Assembly (NCBI GenBank): GCA_017546605.1
Contig: JAFYSH010000014.1
Location: 124,001-188,000, forward strand
Reading direction: 5' to 3'
Length of the DNA: 64,000 nt
DNA from: Bacteroidales bacterium
Lineage (GTDB): Bacteria > Bacteroidota > Bacteroidia > Bacteroidales > UBA932
A program made the position numbers and the translations under genes. The notes beneath the pieces were generated by a model. That model saw only the letters and a program-made list of their open reading frames with translations, made no database searches and was not told the DNA's origin. Shown here one piece after another: positions 1 to 8,368 of the stretch. The stretch's first letter is position 1. The number at the start of each line of letters is the position of its first letter.

Positions 1-308
1 ATCAAGCTGTGGCAGCAGTTGTTCGCGCCAACGAACATTCCTTTAGGTCGAATTTTGCACAAGGAGGAAAGGCCTTTGCTTATGATTTGACTACACCCGA
101 AGGACGTACGGCTGCAAGTCTTGCGGTGCAGGCAACCCGCTCGGTGGGGCTCTTTTTTGCGGGGGTGGATCTGTTGTTCCTGCCTGATGGCCAGTGGACG
201 GTTTGTGAGGTGAATGGAAATGCGGGTTTCCGGACCATCTCGTCGGTTTCTAATTTTAATTTGCCCAGAGTTTTGCTGGAGGCTTGTTTGCGGGAGATAC
301 GTCGCTAG
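1..308 (+). CDS. RimK-type ATP-grasp ligase, C-terminal fragment
   Basis: The last ~101 codons of a gene that starts left of the window; the frame is open to base 3. The segment FRSNFAQGG and, further on, FAGVDLLF followed by CEVNGNAGF match the end of the RimK-like ATP-grasp fold, in which the Asp and the ExN residues bind Mg-ATP. The family forms amide bonds between a carboxylate and an amine, as in RimK glutamylation of ribosomal protein S6 or LysX. The N-terminal, substrate-defining half is missing, so the substrate cannot be named. The gene ends at a TAG and converges on rplI, sharing a hairpin terminator with it. Family is fairly sure, specific function unknown. Confidence 0.75.
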   Translation, partial: QAVAAVVRANEHSFRSNFAQGGKAFAYDLTTPEGRTAASLAVQATRSVGLFFAGVDLLFLPDGQWTVCEVNGNAGFRTISSVSNFNLPRVLLEACLREIRR

Positions 309-320
309 ATAGCGCTAAAT

Positions 321-364
321 AAAAGAAAAGGGGCAGATAATTTTATCTACCCCTTTTCTTTTTA
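321..364. terminator. bidirectional intrinsic terminator
   Basis: Long inverted repeat: AAAAGAAAAGGGG and AGATAA, a short TTT loop, then TATCT and CCCCTTTTCTTTTT. A and T runs flank both sides, so it can stop the rightward ATP-grasp transcript and the leftward ribosomal-protein operon. Confidence 0.85.
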
Positions 365-376
365 TGTGTTAAATGC

Positions 377-832
377 TTATGCTTCTTCAGCAACAACTTC
401 TACTTGAACAGTAGCTTTGATGTCTTTGTAGCATTTTACAACTGCTTCGTAAGTACCAACTTCTTTCAAAGCATCTGCACCTTTGATGGTGATGTTCTTG
501 CGGTCAATTTCGTAACCGAGAGCAGCCAAAGACTCAGCGATTTGAATGTTGTTTACAGAACCGAATGACTTGCCGCTTTCGCTAACTTTGGTAGCGATCT
601 TCACGAGAAGACCTTCCAATTTGCCAGCCAATACAGTTGCGTCATCACGAAGTTTTGCTTCTTTGTGAGCACGTTGTCTGAGGTTTTCAGCGTGTACTTT
701 CTTTGCAGAGGGAGTTGCCATGATGGCCATTCCTTGCGGAATCAAGTAATTCACGGCATAACCGTTTTTAACCGTTACGATGTCATCTTTGTGACCGAGG
801 TTGGCTACGTCTTGTTTCAAAATGATTTCCAT
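377..832 (-). CDS. rplI: 50S ribosomal protein bL9
   Basis: A 151-residue protein starting MEIILKQDVANLG, the typical bL9 start. The N-terminal domain includes the conserved NGYAVNYLIPQGMA stretch (about residues 23-36), which corresponds to the NYL.P.G.A signature. A charged connecting helix and a C-terminal domain follow. bL9 binds 23S rRNA near the L1 stalk and helps keep the reading frame. Length is normal for the family. It is the last gene of the leftward rpsF-rpsR-rplI operon, 17 bp after rpsR, and ends just before the shared terminator. Confidence 0.97.
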   Translation of the reverse strand: MEIILKQDVANLGHKDDIVTVKNGYAVNYLIPQGMAIMATPSAKKVHAENLRQRAHKEAKLRDDATVLAGKLEGLLVKIATKVSESGKSFGSVNNIQIAESLAALGYEIDRKNITIKGADALKEVGTYEAVVKCYKDIKATVQVEVVAEEA

Positions 833-849
833 ATTCTCTCCTCCTACAA

Positions 850-1122
850 TTATTTCAACAAGTCAGTTACATAAGGAAGCAAAGCCAAGTGTCTTGCACG
901 TTTAACAGCTTGAGCAACTTTGCGTTGGAATTTCAAGGAAGTACCAGTCAGACGACGGGGCAAAATCTTACCTTGTTCGTTCAAGAAACGTTTCAAGAAT
1001 TCTGCGTCTTTGTAGTCAACGTATTTGATGCCTACTTTTTTGAAACGGCAGTATTTTTTCTTTTTAACCTCAACTGTCGGAGGGTTCAAATAACGGATTT
1101 CGTTGTTAGTTACATTTGCCAT
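850..1122 (-). CDS. rpsR: 30S ribosomal protein bS18
   Basis: A 90-residue basic protein. The core [19 protein letters not shown], followed by [19 protein letters not shown], is the bS18 signature. bS18 binds the platform of the 30S subunit as a heterodimer with bS6, encoded immediately upstream (16 bp gap). The N-terminal ~20 residues vary, as is usual. Part of the rpsF operon. Confidence 0.97.
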   Translation of the reverse strand: MANVTNNEIRYLNPPTVEVKKKKYCRFKKVGIKYVDYKDAEFLKRFLNEQGKILPRRLTGTSLKFQRKVAQAVKRARHLALLPYVTDLLK

Positions 1123-1138
1123 AATTTTACCTCCTCAA

Positions 1139-1480
1139 TTATTTTGCTTCTTGTTTGTTAGCGCGTCTGCGTTCTGCATAAGCGATTGAATGTTTGTCCA
1201 TTGCGAAAGTCAAGAAACGAATGATGCGCTCATCGCGGCGGTATTCGGTTTCAAATTTTGCAATGAAAGCAGGTTCTGCTTTGAATTCGATCAAGTGATA
1301 GAATCCAGTTGTCTTCTTTTGGATCGGGTAAGCCAATTTACGAAGGCCCCAATCTTCTTCGTGAACGATTTCACCACCATCGGCTACAATCAGTCCACGG
1401 AACTTTTCTACCGCTTCCTTCATCTGAGCTTCAGACAAAACGGGAGTTGCAATGAAAACGGTTTCGTACTGTTTTAACAT
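1139..1480 (-). CDS. rpsF: 30S ribosomal protein bS6
   Basis: 113 residues with the ferredoxin-like bS6 pattern: [17 protein letters not shown] at the start, then [18 protein letters not shown] in the middle. It is the first gene of the leftward operon and partner of bS18. In many bacteria the bS6:bS18 complex binds the mRNA leader; here the ~50-nt leader lies beside a hairpin at 1508-1534 (see the promoter entry), but I do not see a clear CCG-loop binding motif, so that control is not shown. The C-terminus ([10 protein letters not shown]) is short and basic, without the long acidic tail of E. coli S6. Confidence 0.97.
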   Translation of the reverse strand: MLKQYETVFIATPVLSEAQMKEAVEKFRGLIVADGGEIVHEEDWGLRKLAYPIQKKTTGFYHLIEFKAEPAFIAKFETEYRRDERIIRFLTFAMDKHSIAYAERRRANKQEAK

Positions 1481-1507
1481 ACTGATTATTATTAATTTGT
1501 TTAAAAA

Positions 1508-1534
1508 AGCCCTTCTGGGGTTTCCAAAAGGGCT
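1508..1534 (-). terminator. hairpin plus T-run between pepD and rpsF
   Basis: On the minus strand: AGCCCTT, TGG, loop, CCA, AAGGGCT, then TTTTTT. It is a good intrinsic terminator for pepD. Its upstream arm lies directly after the rpsF -7 element, so terminator and promoter share DNA. Confidence 0.75.
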
Positions 1535-1535
1535 G

Positions 1536-1566
1536 CAAAGTTAGTAATTATTTAGTAATCTGCAAA
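1536..1566 (-). promoter_or_regulatory. promoter of rpsF-rpsR-rplI
   Basis: Minus-strand TTTG (1563-1566), 19 bp, then TAACTTTG (1536-1543): a full match to the Bacteroidota -33/-7 consensus. The predicted start is near 1530, giving a leader of about 50 nt. Confidence 0.85.
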
Positions 1567-1573
1567 TAATTAT

Positions 1574-3028
1574 CTATTTCAGAGGGGCTTTCTCCAGGGC
1601 TGTTACCACGAAGTTCCACCATTTTTCTACGGTAGGAATGCATACGCGTTCTTCCGGAGAGTGAGGAGAACGGATGGTCGGACCGCAGGAAATCATGTCC
1701 CAGTTCGGGTAGATACCGCCAAGGATACCGCATTCAAGACCTGCGTGAATTGCTTTCACAGCGGGTTCGATGCCGTACAATTCGCGGTAAGTTTCTTTCA
1801 TGGCTTTCAGGATCGGAGATGCCATGTTGGGTTGCCAACCTGAGTAGCCGCCAGTCAGTGCAACGGATGCACCAGCCAGTTCAAAGACTGCGCGAATGGA
1901 TTCACTCAAGTCTGCTTTTGCTGAGTCAATGGAACCGCGCATCAAGGTTTTTACAACGAGGGTGCCGTTTTCTGATTTGACAATCGCCAAGTTGTTGGAG
2001 GTTTCCACGAGGTTGTCCATAGCCAAACTCATGCGGTCAACGCCATTGGGACAGCCATAAACAGCACGCATTGCGTTGAGGGCAACCCGTTGTTCAATTG
2101 CAGGACCTTGGCAGTTGCAGGGATTCATGAAGATTTCCAAGCCGGGATCTACCGGTCCGTATTCGTTTTTGGCTTCGGCCAAGGTGCGAGCAACCAAAGC
2201 TTCTGCTTCGGCCACGCGAGCTTCCGGCAGCGCTACATAGGCAACGGCTTCGCGCGGGATGGCGTTGCGCATATTACCACCTTCGATGCAGAGTAAGCGT
2301 GCATCCATGTCTCGCAAGAAGGGCAGGAGCAAGCGAACCATGATTTTATTGGCATTACCACGACCTTGGTTGATTTCCATACCAGAGTGACCGCCCCGCA
2401 AGCCTTTTACATTCAGTTCGCGGGTTACATAGCCAGCAGGAACTTCTTCTTGGTTGTATTGGAAGGTTGCTGTAACGTCCAAACCGCCGGCGCAACCTAC
2501 GTACAATTCACCTTCGTCTTCGGAGTCGAGGTTGATGAGGATGTCGCCTTGCAAAATGCCCGGTTGGAGTGCACGTGCACCGGTCATGCCGGTTTCTTCG
2601 TCAATGGTGAACAAGGCTTCAACGGGGCCATGTACCAATTCTTTATCTTCCAGGACAGCCATTGCTACAGCGCAGCCCAAACCATTGTCTGCACCCAGGG
2701 TGGTACCGGTTGCCCAAACCCAGTCTTCGATGATGCGGGGCTCAACCGGATCATTGTCCCAATCGTGTACTTTGTCGTTGTTCTTTTGGGGAACCATATC
2801 AATGTGGGCTTGCAGGATGATTCCTTGGCGGTTTTCCATGCCCACAGTAGCCGGTTTGCGGATGATAACATTGCCCACTTCGTCCTTGATGGTTTCGAGG
2901 CCAAGTTTTTGGCCAAACTCAACCAGGTACTCAACAGCTTTGGCCTCGCGTTTGGACGGACGGGGAATTTGAGTCAACGCATAGAAATTTTTCCATACGG
3001 ACTTCGGGTTCAAATCTTGAATGTTCAT
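1574..3028 (-). CDS. pepD: aminoacyl-histidine dipeptidase (M20 family PepD)
   Basis: 484 residues, the normal length for PepD. It cleaves Xaa-His and other dipeptides in the cytoplasm with a two-zinc centre. Visible M20 metal and catalytic residues are H75-x-D77 (QAHIDMV), D114 (LGADNGLG), E144/E145 (IDEETGMTG) and the LDSEDEGELYVGCAGG stretch after residue 167. The lid domain with GLRGGHSG follows. Upstream there is a 50-bp gap to the DUF4831 gene with only a near-consensus -7 (around 3066-3077), so it may be transcribed alone or by read-through. The POT transporter further upstream could supply its peptide substrates. Confidence 0.95.
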   Translation of the reverse strand: MNIQDLNPKSVWKNFYALTQIPRPSKREAKAVEYLVEFGQKLGLETIKDEVGNVIIRKPATVGMENRQGIILQAHIDMVPQKNNDKVHDWDNDPVEPRIIEDWVWATGTTLGADNGLGCAVAMAVLEDKELVHGPVEALFTIDEETGMTGARALQPGILQGDILINLDSEDEGELYVGCAGGLDVTATFQYNQEEVPAGYVTRELNVKGLRGGHSGMEINQGRGNANKIMVRLLLPFLRDMDARLLCIEGGNMRNAIPREAVAYVALPEARVAEAEALVARTLAEAKNEYGPVDPGLEIFMNPCNCQGPAIEQRVALNAMRAVYGCPNGVDRMSLAMDNLVETSNNLAIVKSENGTLVVKTLMRGSIDSAKADLSESIRAVFELAGASVALTGGYSGWQPNMASPILKAMKETYRELYGIEPAVKAIHAGLECGILGGIYPNWDMISCGPTIRSPHSPEERVCIPTVEKWWNFVVTALEKAPLK

Positions 3029-3078
3029 GGTTTGATAATTAGAATATTATAATTACGTATGATTACAAATTAATTTGC

Positions 3079-4173
3079 TTATTTGATGACAGCTCCGATC
3101 GGGAAGCTCAAGGTTTCTCCCATTTGATAGACCGGAATTCGTGTTTGCAGCAGGACTTGTCGGCCATCGGACAGGCGGGCTGTGCAAATTGAAGGAATAC
3201 GGTAGGTGATTTCCGGTGTGGGTTTCTTGGGAGGAATGCCGTCGCCCAAGTGCTGTTTAATGGCATCTTCGGAGGTTTCCGGGATGAGTTCCAAAACGAC
3301 CGGTCGGCCAGCAATGTTGTCTGCCGGCAGGATGCCTTCGTCTTCCGAGATGCGGAATGCAATTTGGAGTTGACGTTCTTTGGTTTCTTCCGGAACAACA
3401 TCGAAACTCAAGGTTTCAATGGCTTCGGTGTATTCGCCCAAGAAGAGGGAGAGGTATTCGGCTTCCAGACGGTTGATTTCCGAGATTGCAGCTTGCAGGG
3501 CATTGCCGCTGAAGGTGGCATCGGTATCACCGGTGATGATTTGGATACGTTTTTTGCGAAGGTCAAAAATGAGTTGGGCAGCTTCTTCGGCTTTTGCTTC
3601 CAGGCTTTTGGAAACGACTTGGCTTTGTGTTACGGGAACCTTTTCAAATCCGTTGCCGGAACGCACGCTGCGGTACATCGTGGATTCTGCTTCGGTCAGG
3701 TTCGACGTCATCCCTTTGATTTGCATGTGCATCGGGTGTGTCGGAGTCGGGAAGCGCCATGTCTGCTCGCTGGCCGGTGTGTCATCTGACAGCATAACCA
3801 AGCCTTGGCTAGAAAACTCAAAGAATGCAGCGATGGCTTCCGGTTTTTTTAGGGCGGAAAGGTCAGCGATCATGCGCAATTGGGGATCTGCTTCCAAGGT
3901 GGGAATCAGACGAACGGTTTGCAGGCGGTAGCTGATGGTATTGCTTTCAGGAGCATCGATGCCCAGGTATTTCTTTGCAAAACGAGCATAAGGACCGGCT
4001 TGATAACTTTCCCGGACAGCCTCTACTGTAATCCGAACAGAGGTTCGGGGCAAGGTGTAGATGATGGATCCGTTCAGGTTTTCGGCAGCACGTTCTTGCG
4101 CAAAAGCCGGTTCTTGGCCGGAAGTGATAAAGGCCATTGTTGCGAAGGCCCATAATAGCGCTAACTTTTTCAT
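3079..4173 (-). CDS. DUF4831 family secreted protein
   Basis: 364 residues with a signal peptide (MKKLALLWAFATMAFITSG, likely cleaved after AFAQ near residue 26). The following LPRTSVRITVEAVRESYQAGPYARFAKKYLGI segment is what I recall as typical of DUF4831 proteins, found in Bacteroidota and of unknown function. No catalytic motif is evident and no further membrane segment; the body looks beta-rich with a helical middle around residues 195-215 (AKAEEAAQLIFDLRKKRI). It lies 15 bp after the acyltransferase gene, so the two are probably one transcript, and the protein probably acts in the periplasm. Role unknown. Confidence 0.8.
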   Translation of the reverse strand: MKKLALLWAFATMAFITSGQEPAFAQERAAENLNGSIIYTLPRTSVRITVEAVRESYQAGPYARFAKKYLGIDAPESNTISYRLQTVRLIPTLEADPQLRMIADLSALKKPEAIAAFFEFSSQGLVMLSDDTPASEQTWRFPTPTHPMHMQIKGMTSNLTEAESTMYRSVRSGNGFEKVPVTQSQVVSKSLEAKAEEAAQLIFDLRKKRIQIITGDTDATFSGNALQAAISEINRLEAEYLSLFLGEYTEAIETLSFDVVPEETKERQLQIAFRISEDEGILPADNIAGRPVVLELIPETSEDAIKQHLGDGIPPKKPTPEITYRIPSICTARLSDGRQVLLQTRIPVYQMGETLSFPIGAVIK

Positions 4174-4188
4174 AGGGTATTTGTTTTC

Positions 4189-5118
4189 TTATTCTTCAAA
4201 GTAATGCAATAATTTTTCTTTGGTAATGTCTCTTTTCCAACGCTTGTGGCTCCAGAGCCAAGCTGAGGGGGTACGTTGGATACTCTCTTCCAGGAGTTGG
4301 GCAAAGCGGTGGGTTACAAAACCGGGTTCTTCTTGGGCTGCGTTAGGGGTGATTACGGTAAATGTAAAGTGGTAGTAACCCCGTTTGCGACGATCAATTT
4401 CGGTGTAAAAGACGGGGAGTTCCAAGCGTGTAGCCAGGTATTCCGGTCCATTGATCATCGATGTAGGCTGGTTTAGGAAATTCATTCCGTATTTGGCACC
4501 ACCTCGGGGTGATTGGTCCGCAATGAAATAATACATACCTTTCCCATCTCGGTGTTTGACCAAGTGGCGGAATACTTCTGCTGACTCGATCAACGTGCAT
4601 ACTTTTTTCTTGCTCCGCAACATTCGGACCAAACGATCGCCAATGCCTTTTTGTTTTTTGTAGATGAAAAAATTTTCGGACGCATCCAGGTCAATCCCAA
4701 AGATTTTGGAGTACGGTCCCATTGAACAGCAGATTTCCCAGTTTCCAAAATGGCCTAAAACGGAAATTAGATTTTTACCTGTTCCGAAAAGAGTTTGAAT
4801 TGCTTCCGGGTTCTCAAACGATACGTGGCGATTGATTTTCGCTCTGCTTCGGGTTAGTGACCAAATCATTTCCACAAAAATATCCAAGAAATCGCGGTAG
4901 AACGCTTTAGCAATGCGTCGTATCTCGGGGTATTTCTTTTCGGGGAATGATCGGGAAAGGTTGGTGATGACAACAGTTTTCCGGTAGTGGAATACGTTGT
5001 ATAGAAGAAAAGCTCCAAGATCAGCAATGGCGTGGTGGATACGCAAGGGAAGAAGCGAGACCAGGTAGATCAAGCCGACCAAGGGGTAATATAGGAGGTT
5101 TTCCAGTAGTCGTTTCAT
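4189..5118 (-). CDS. lysophospholipid/lipid A acyltransferase (LpxL/HtrB family)
   Basis: 309 residues from the ATG at 5118. The catalytic HX4E motif is HFGNWE (H123, E128), and ADQSPRGG later in the chain is the second conserved block. An N-terminal hydrophobic segment (residues about 9-25) anchors it to the inner membrane. The family adds a secondary acyl chain to Kdo-lipid A, or acylates other lipids, from acyl carrier protein. The reading frame extends 23 codons further upstream to 5187, but a consensus -7 (TAACTTTG, 5146-5153) lies inside that extension, so the shorter start is chosen. Followed closely by the DUF4831 gene. Confidence 0.9.
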   Translation of the reverse strand: MKRLLENLLYYPLVGLIYLVSLLPLRIHHAIADLGAFLLYNVFHYRKTVVITNLSRSFPEKKYPEIRRIAKAFYRDFLDIFVEMIWSLTRSRAKINRHVSFENPEAIQTLFGTGKNLISVLGHFGNWEICCSMGPYSKIFGIDLDASENFFIYKKQKGIGDRLVRMLRSKKKVCTLIESAEVFRHLVKHRDGKGMYYFIADQSPRGGAKYGMNFLNQPTSMINGPEYLATRLELPVFYTEIDRRKRGYYHFTFTVITPNAAQEEPGFVTHRFAQLLEESIQRTPSAWLWSHKRWKRDITKEKLLHYFEE

Positions 5119-5145
5119 AGAAATGAATGAATCAAAGTCAACAAG

Positions 5146-5153
5146 CAAAGTTA
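5146..5153 (-). promoter_or_regulatory. -7 element for the acyltransferase gene
   Basis: Minus-strand TAACTTTG, a perfect -7 match, ~27 bp before the ATG at 5118. No good -33 at the usual distance. It sits inside the longest possible reading frame and so decides the start. Confidence 0.65.
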
Positions 5154-5196
5154 CCAACTTTTTAACAAATCGGGGCAGTATTTTCATAAAATTTAA

Positions 5197-5204
5197 TATC
5201 TTTG
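5197..5204 (+). promoter_or_regulatory. -7 element for the POT transporter gene
   Basis: Plus-strand TATCTTTG with no convincing -33. It leaves a leader of about 50 nt before the ATG at 5261. Confidence 0.6.
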
Positions 5205-5260
5205 TCCGTCTGTAACTTGACGAGAAACATTTTATTTACTAACTAATACCATTTAAAAGT

Positions 5261-6928
5261 ATGTCATTCATTACGAATCTTTGGGAGACCAATCGTCCGA
5301 TGATGATTCTGCTCGCCATTCTGATTGTAGTCATACCGTTCTTGGTTTTCTACATCAACAAAGCAAGAAAAGAACACCCTAAGGGCTTGATCGCTGCAGC
5401 ATTGAGTAATATGGGTGAACGTTTCGGTTATTACATTATGAACGCCGTACTCCTCCTGTTCATTTGTTCAAAATTCGGTATCAGTGATGATGCTGCAGGT
5501 TGGATCTATGCGGTTTTCTATTTCCTCATTTATGTACTCAGTCTTCCCGGTGGTGTCATCGCAGACCGTACGCAAAATTACAAAGGCACCATTATCACGG
5601 GTCTTTGCGTAATGGCTTTGGGTTACGGTATGTTGTCCATTCCTGTGTTTGCTGAAGCAGCTGGTTTCTCATGGGTATTGGTATTTACTTGTGTGGCGCT
5701 GTTCATCATTGCGATGGGTAACGGTCTTTTCAAAGGTAACCTGCAAGCGGTTGTTGGTCAAATGTATGACAACTTTGAAGCGGAAGCAGCGAAAAAAGGT
5801 CCCGAAGCATTGGCTGAAGCCAAATCGAAACGTGACACTGGTTTCCAAATCTTCTATGTGTTTATCAACATCGGTGGTGTGATAGCCCCTTTCGTAGCAC
5901 CCTTGCTCCGTAGCATGTGGTTGAATTTGCACAACCTTTCCTACAACGCAGACCTTCCGCGTCTTTGTCATAAATTTATCGAAGGTGCTGAATCCATGAG
6001 CGCTGTTGACCAAGCAAACTTGACTTCTTTGGCAGCAGAAGTTGGCCATTCAGGTGAAGTGACTGCTGAGTTTTGCAGCCAATACTTGAATGTATTCAAC
6101 ACCGGCGTTCACTATTCATTCATCGCTTCTGTGTTGGCAATGTTGATTTCATTGGTGATCTTCTTCATTGTGAAAAACCGTCTTCCTAACCCGGCTAAGA
6201 AAGAGAAGAAAGCCGTTGAAGAATACAGTGCCGAAGAAAAAGCAGCTAACGCAAAAGAAATCAAGCAACGCCTCTACGCTTTGTTTGCAGTATTGGGTGT
6301 TGCCGTATTCTTCTGGTTCTCATTCCACCAAAATGGTCAATCCCTTTCTGTATTTGCGCGTGACTTCGTTGCAACCGCTGCAATTCCGCCGGAAATTTGG
6401 CAATGTATCAACCCCTTGTTTGTGATCTTGTTGACCCCGGTGATCATGTGGGTATTTGCGGCATTGAGCAGAAGAGGCAAAGAAGTTTCTACTCCTCGTA
6501 AGATTGTGATTGGTATGTTCTTGGCGGCTTGTGCTTATATTTTCTTGGCGCTTATCGCGATTGTGAACAACTATCCTTCTGGAGAAGAATTCAAAGGCTT
6601 GGCTGACGCAATTAAGATCTCCATGAAATGTAACCCGATGGTCTTGATCTTGACTTACTTCTTCTTGACTGTTGCGGAATTGTTCATTTCACCGCTCGGA
6701 CTTTCTTTCGTGTCAAAGATCGCTCCCCGTCACTTGCAAGGTATTTGCCAAGCATTGTGGTTGACTGCTACCGCAATCGGTAACCTGTTCATCGCGATCG
6801 GTGTGACCATGTTGAATACTTTCCCGGAACAATGGATGTGCTGGGCTGTATTTGCTGTATTCTGTCTCATTTCTATGGGCGTCATGTTGGGTATGGTAAA
6901 ATGGTTGGAACGCGTAACTAACGCGTAA
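5261..6928 (+). CDS. POT/PTR family proton-coupled peptide transporter
   Basis: 555 residues of largely hydrophobic sequence with 12 or more predicted membrane helices. The diagnostic ExxERFxYY-type motif is SNMGERFGYY (residues 49-58), followed by the GGVIADR loop, which fits the conserved motif after helix 2. POT proteins import di- and tripeptides with protons across the inner membrane. It is longer than typical bacterial members (~460-500), with a hydrophilic stretch around residues 215-260 and a charged loop near residues 305-330 (KKEKKAVEEYSAEEKAANAKE). It is a single-gene transcript with its own promoter and a downstream hairpin terminator. Next to pepD it suggests peptide feeding. Confidence 0.93.
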   Translation: MSFITNLWETNRPMMILLAILIVVIPFLVFYINKARKEHPKGLIAAALSNMGERFGYYIMNAVLLLFICSKFGISDDAAGWIYAVFYFLIYVLSLPGGVIADRTQNYKGTIITGLCVMALGYGMLSIPVFAEAAGFSWVLVFTCVALFIIAMGNGLFKGNLQAVVGQMYDNFEAEAAKKGPEALAEAKSKRDTGFQIFYVFINIGGVIAPFVAPLLRSMWLNLHNLSYNADLPRLCHKFIEGAESMSAVDQANLTSLAAEVGHSGEVTAEFCSQYLNVFNTGVHYSFIASVLAMLISLVIFFIVKNRLPNPAKKEKKAVEEYSAEEKAANAKEIKQRLYALFAVLGVAVFFWFSFHQNGQSLSVFARDFVATAAIPPEIWQCINPLFVILLTPVIMWVFAALSRRGKEVSTPRKIVIGMFLAACAYIFLALIAIVNNYPSGEEFKGLADAIKISMKCNPMVLILTYFFLTVAELFISPLGLSFVSKIAPRHLQGICQALWLTATAIGNLFIAIGVTMLNTFPEQWMCWAVFAVFCLISMGVMLGMVKWLERVTNA

Positions 6929-6951
6929 TTCGTCCGATCCCTATAATTATG

Positions 6952-6985
6952 AAAAAGGCTGGCGTTCACACGTCAGCCTTTTTTA
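6952..6985. terminator. bidirectional intrinsic terminator
   Basis: GAAAAAGGCTGGCGT, loop TCAC, then ACGTCAGCCTTTTTT. The stem has one mismatch and A/T runs on both sides; it serves the POT gene and the convergent secreted-protein gene. Confidence 0.85.
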
Positions 6986-7001
6986 TCGTTTGTTTTTTAG
7001 T

Positions 7002-7811
7002 TTAGAAAGAATAGCTGATTTGCAGCCCGCTGTTGAGACCGCAGATAGGAGAATATTCGGTAACACTGGCAAACCACCAGTCTCCGCGGCTACAGTCATT
7101 GTGTCTGTGTCGGATGCGGGTACCCAGACTGAGACTGAAAAATGCGTCAAAGTAGGGGTTTTTCTGTGCAGTTTGTTCGTCGTAATAGGACAAGCCGGCC
7201 TTTAATCCGATAAAGGGGGCAACCCTTTTGGGAGAGCAGGTCACGCGAAGGTCTGTAAAGACTGGAATGGCGAGGCCGTCGATCGTACGGAAGCCCACGC
7301 CACCACCGGCAAAGACATACGGGCCGAAGTGATAGCCAGCAATGCAGTCTACGCCCAATACGGGACTTACATTTGCTGCGAGATCCACCCGGAGTCCAAA
7401 TCCCTTCGGGTCTCCCAAATATTGTCTGCCATCGGGGTGTTTCTCCAGGCGTGTCCCTATGATCCAGATGGGAATACCGGTTAATAGAGCGCCGAAGTCG
7501 GTCAACAGGATTGTCTCCATCCTGGTTTTTTGTTGGCGAGAAATATTGCCTCCAATCATAATGAAAGGCGTGAGAGGGCCATTGGAAATCATGGACATGA
7601 TTCCAATGCTTGTCAATGTCTGGCCGATGGTCATCAGGGAGTTTCCTGCAAATTGGGTCTGCGATTGTTCCTGCTGGTTGGATTCAAATTCCAAAGTTTG
7701 AATTGTTTTTGATTCTGGTTGAACCGGTACTGCAAATTGTCCCCATATGTTGTTGGGAGCACATGATAGTACAATAATGAAACAAAAAGAGAGAATCAAA
7801 GAATGTTTCAT
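7002..7811 (-). CDS. uncharacterised envelope protein, paralogue of the 16.8 kb protein
   Basis: 269 residues with an N-terminal signal sequence (hydrophobic to about residue 16; Cys17 might be a poor lipobox). Two hydrophobic stretches follow at about 57-88 and 101-120. The C-terminal half is beta-rich and ends in Phe after SGLQISYSF, as outer-membrane beta strands often do. It shares clear landmarks with the protein at 16792-17568: YLGDPKGF (131-138), GYHF (159-162), GTRIRHR (230-236), and a closing Gly-rich strand. I do not recognise a named family. It lies 45 bp after rimM with no consensus promoter, so it may be read through from rpsP-rimM. Function unknown; envelope location is inferred. 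Confidence 0.8.
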   Translation of the reverse strand: MKHSLILSFCFIIVLSCAPNNIWGQFAVPVQPESKTIQTLEFESNQQEQSQTQFAGNSLMTIGQTLTSIGIMSMISNGPLTPFIMIGGNISRQQKTRMETILLTDFGALLTGIPIWIIGTRLEKHPDGRQYLGDPKGFGLRVDLAANVSPVLGVDCIAGYHFGPYVFAGGGVGFRTIDGLAIPVFTDLRVTCSPKRVAPFIGLKAGLSYYDEQTAQKNPYFDAFFSLSLGTRIRHRHNDCSRGDWWFASVTEYSPICGLNSGLQISYSF

Positions 7812-7856
7812 AATTGATTTATATGATTATTGACAATTTTTTAAAGAAAGTATAAT

Positions 7857-8363
7857 CTACAACCCTTCAGGGATGGAGAGGACGAGGACTTTGTTTTCTT
7901 CGTCAAGGCCACAGATCAGGTCTTCGTGGAAGGGGTAGAGGGCTTCTTCGCCTTCGGGAGTTTCAACCGCTAGGCAGAGGTTGCCACCGAAGTTGTGAAG
8001 ATCTCGAATCGTACCACGAAGTTGTTCTTCTCCGTCGTACAAGGTGTATCCGATCAAGAAAATGGATTCTTCACCATCCTCCTCCATGCGGTCTTTGGGG
8101 AGGTAGATTTTCATCTTGGCCAACTCGTCTGCGGCAGATAGCGAGTCAATGCCTTCGAATTTGACGCGGGCGCGATTGCCCCGGAAATCGATCGATTCAA
8201 AAAAGAAAGGAACCGGTAATCCCTCAAAAAAGAAGAATACCGGTTCATTGATGTCCAAATCTTCCGGCATTTGAGGAAAAATGGAGATCATAACCTCCCC
8301 CTCTGTGCCGTAGGATTTTATTACCTGTGCAATCGGCAAGAAATGATCGTTGGCCGAAAGCAT
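7857..8363 (-). CDS. rimM: 16S rRNA processing protein RimM
   Basis: 168 residues. The N-terminal domain starts FLPIAQVIKSYGTEGEVMI, the usual RimM opening (hGKI...HGlkGevkv), and the C-terminal PRC-barrel is around IFLIGYTLYDGEEQLRGTI. RimM binds uS19 and helps mature the 30S head. It lies 5 bp after rpsP, the usual neighbour in many bacteria, and must be co-transcribed with it. trmD and rplS, often in this operon elsewhere, are absent here, as is common in Bacteroidota. Confidence 0.95.
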   Translation of the reverse strand: MLSANDHFLPIAQVIKSYGTEGEVMISIFPQMPEDLDINEPVFFFFEGLPVPFFFESIDFRGNRARVKFEGIDSLSAADELAKMKIYLPKDRMEEDGEESIFLIGYTLYDGEEQLRGTIRDLHNFGGNLCLAVETPEGEEALYPFHEDLICGLDEENKVLVLSIPEGL

Positions 8364-8368
8364 GCTGG

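Noticed and set aside
2366-3052. A 228-codon open frame on the plus strand, opposite pepD
   Set aside because: pepD has all catalytic residues; the opposite frame has no recognisable features.
5119-5187. A 23-codon N-terminal extension of the acyltransferase
   Set aside because: A consensus -7 element lies inside it and the family start is MKRLL-like.
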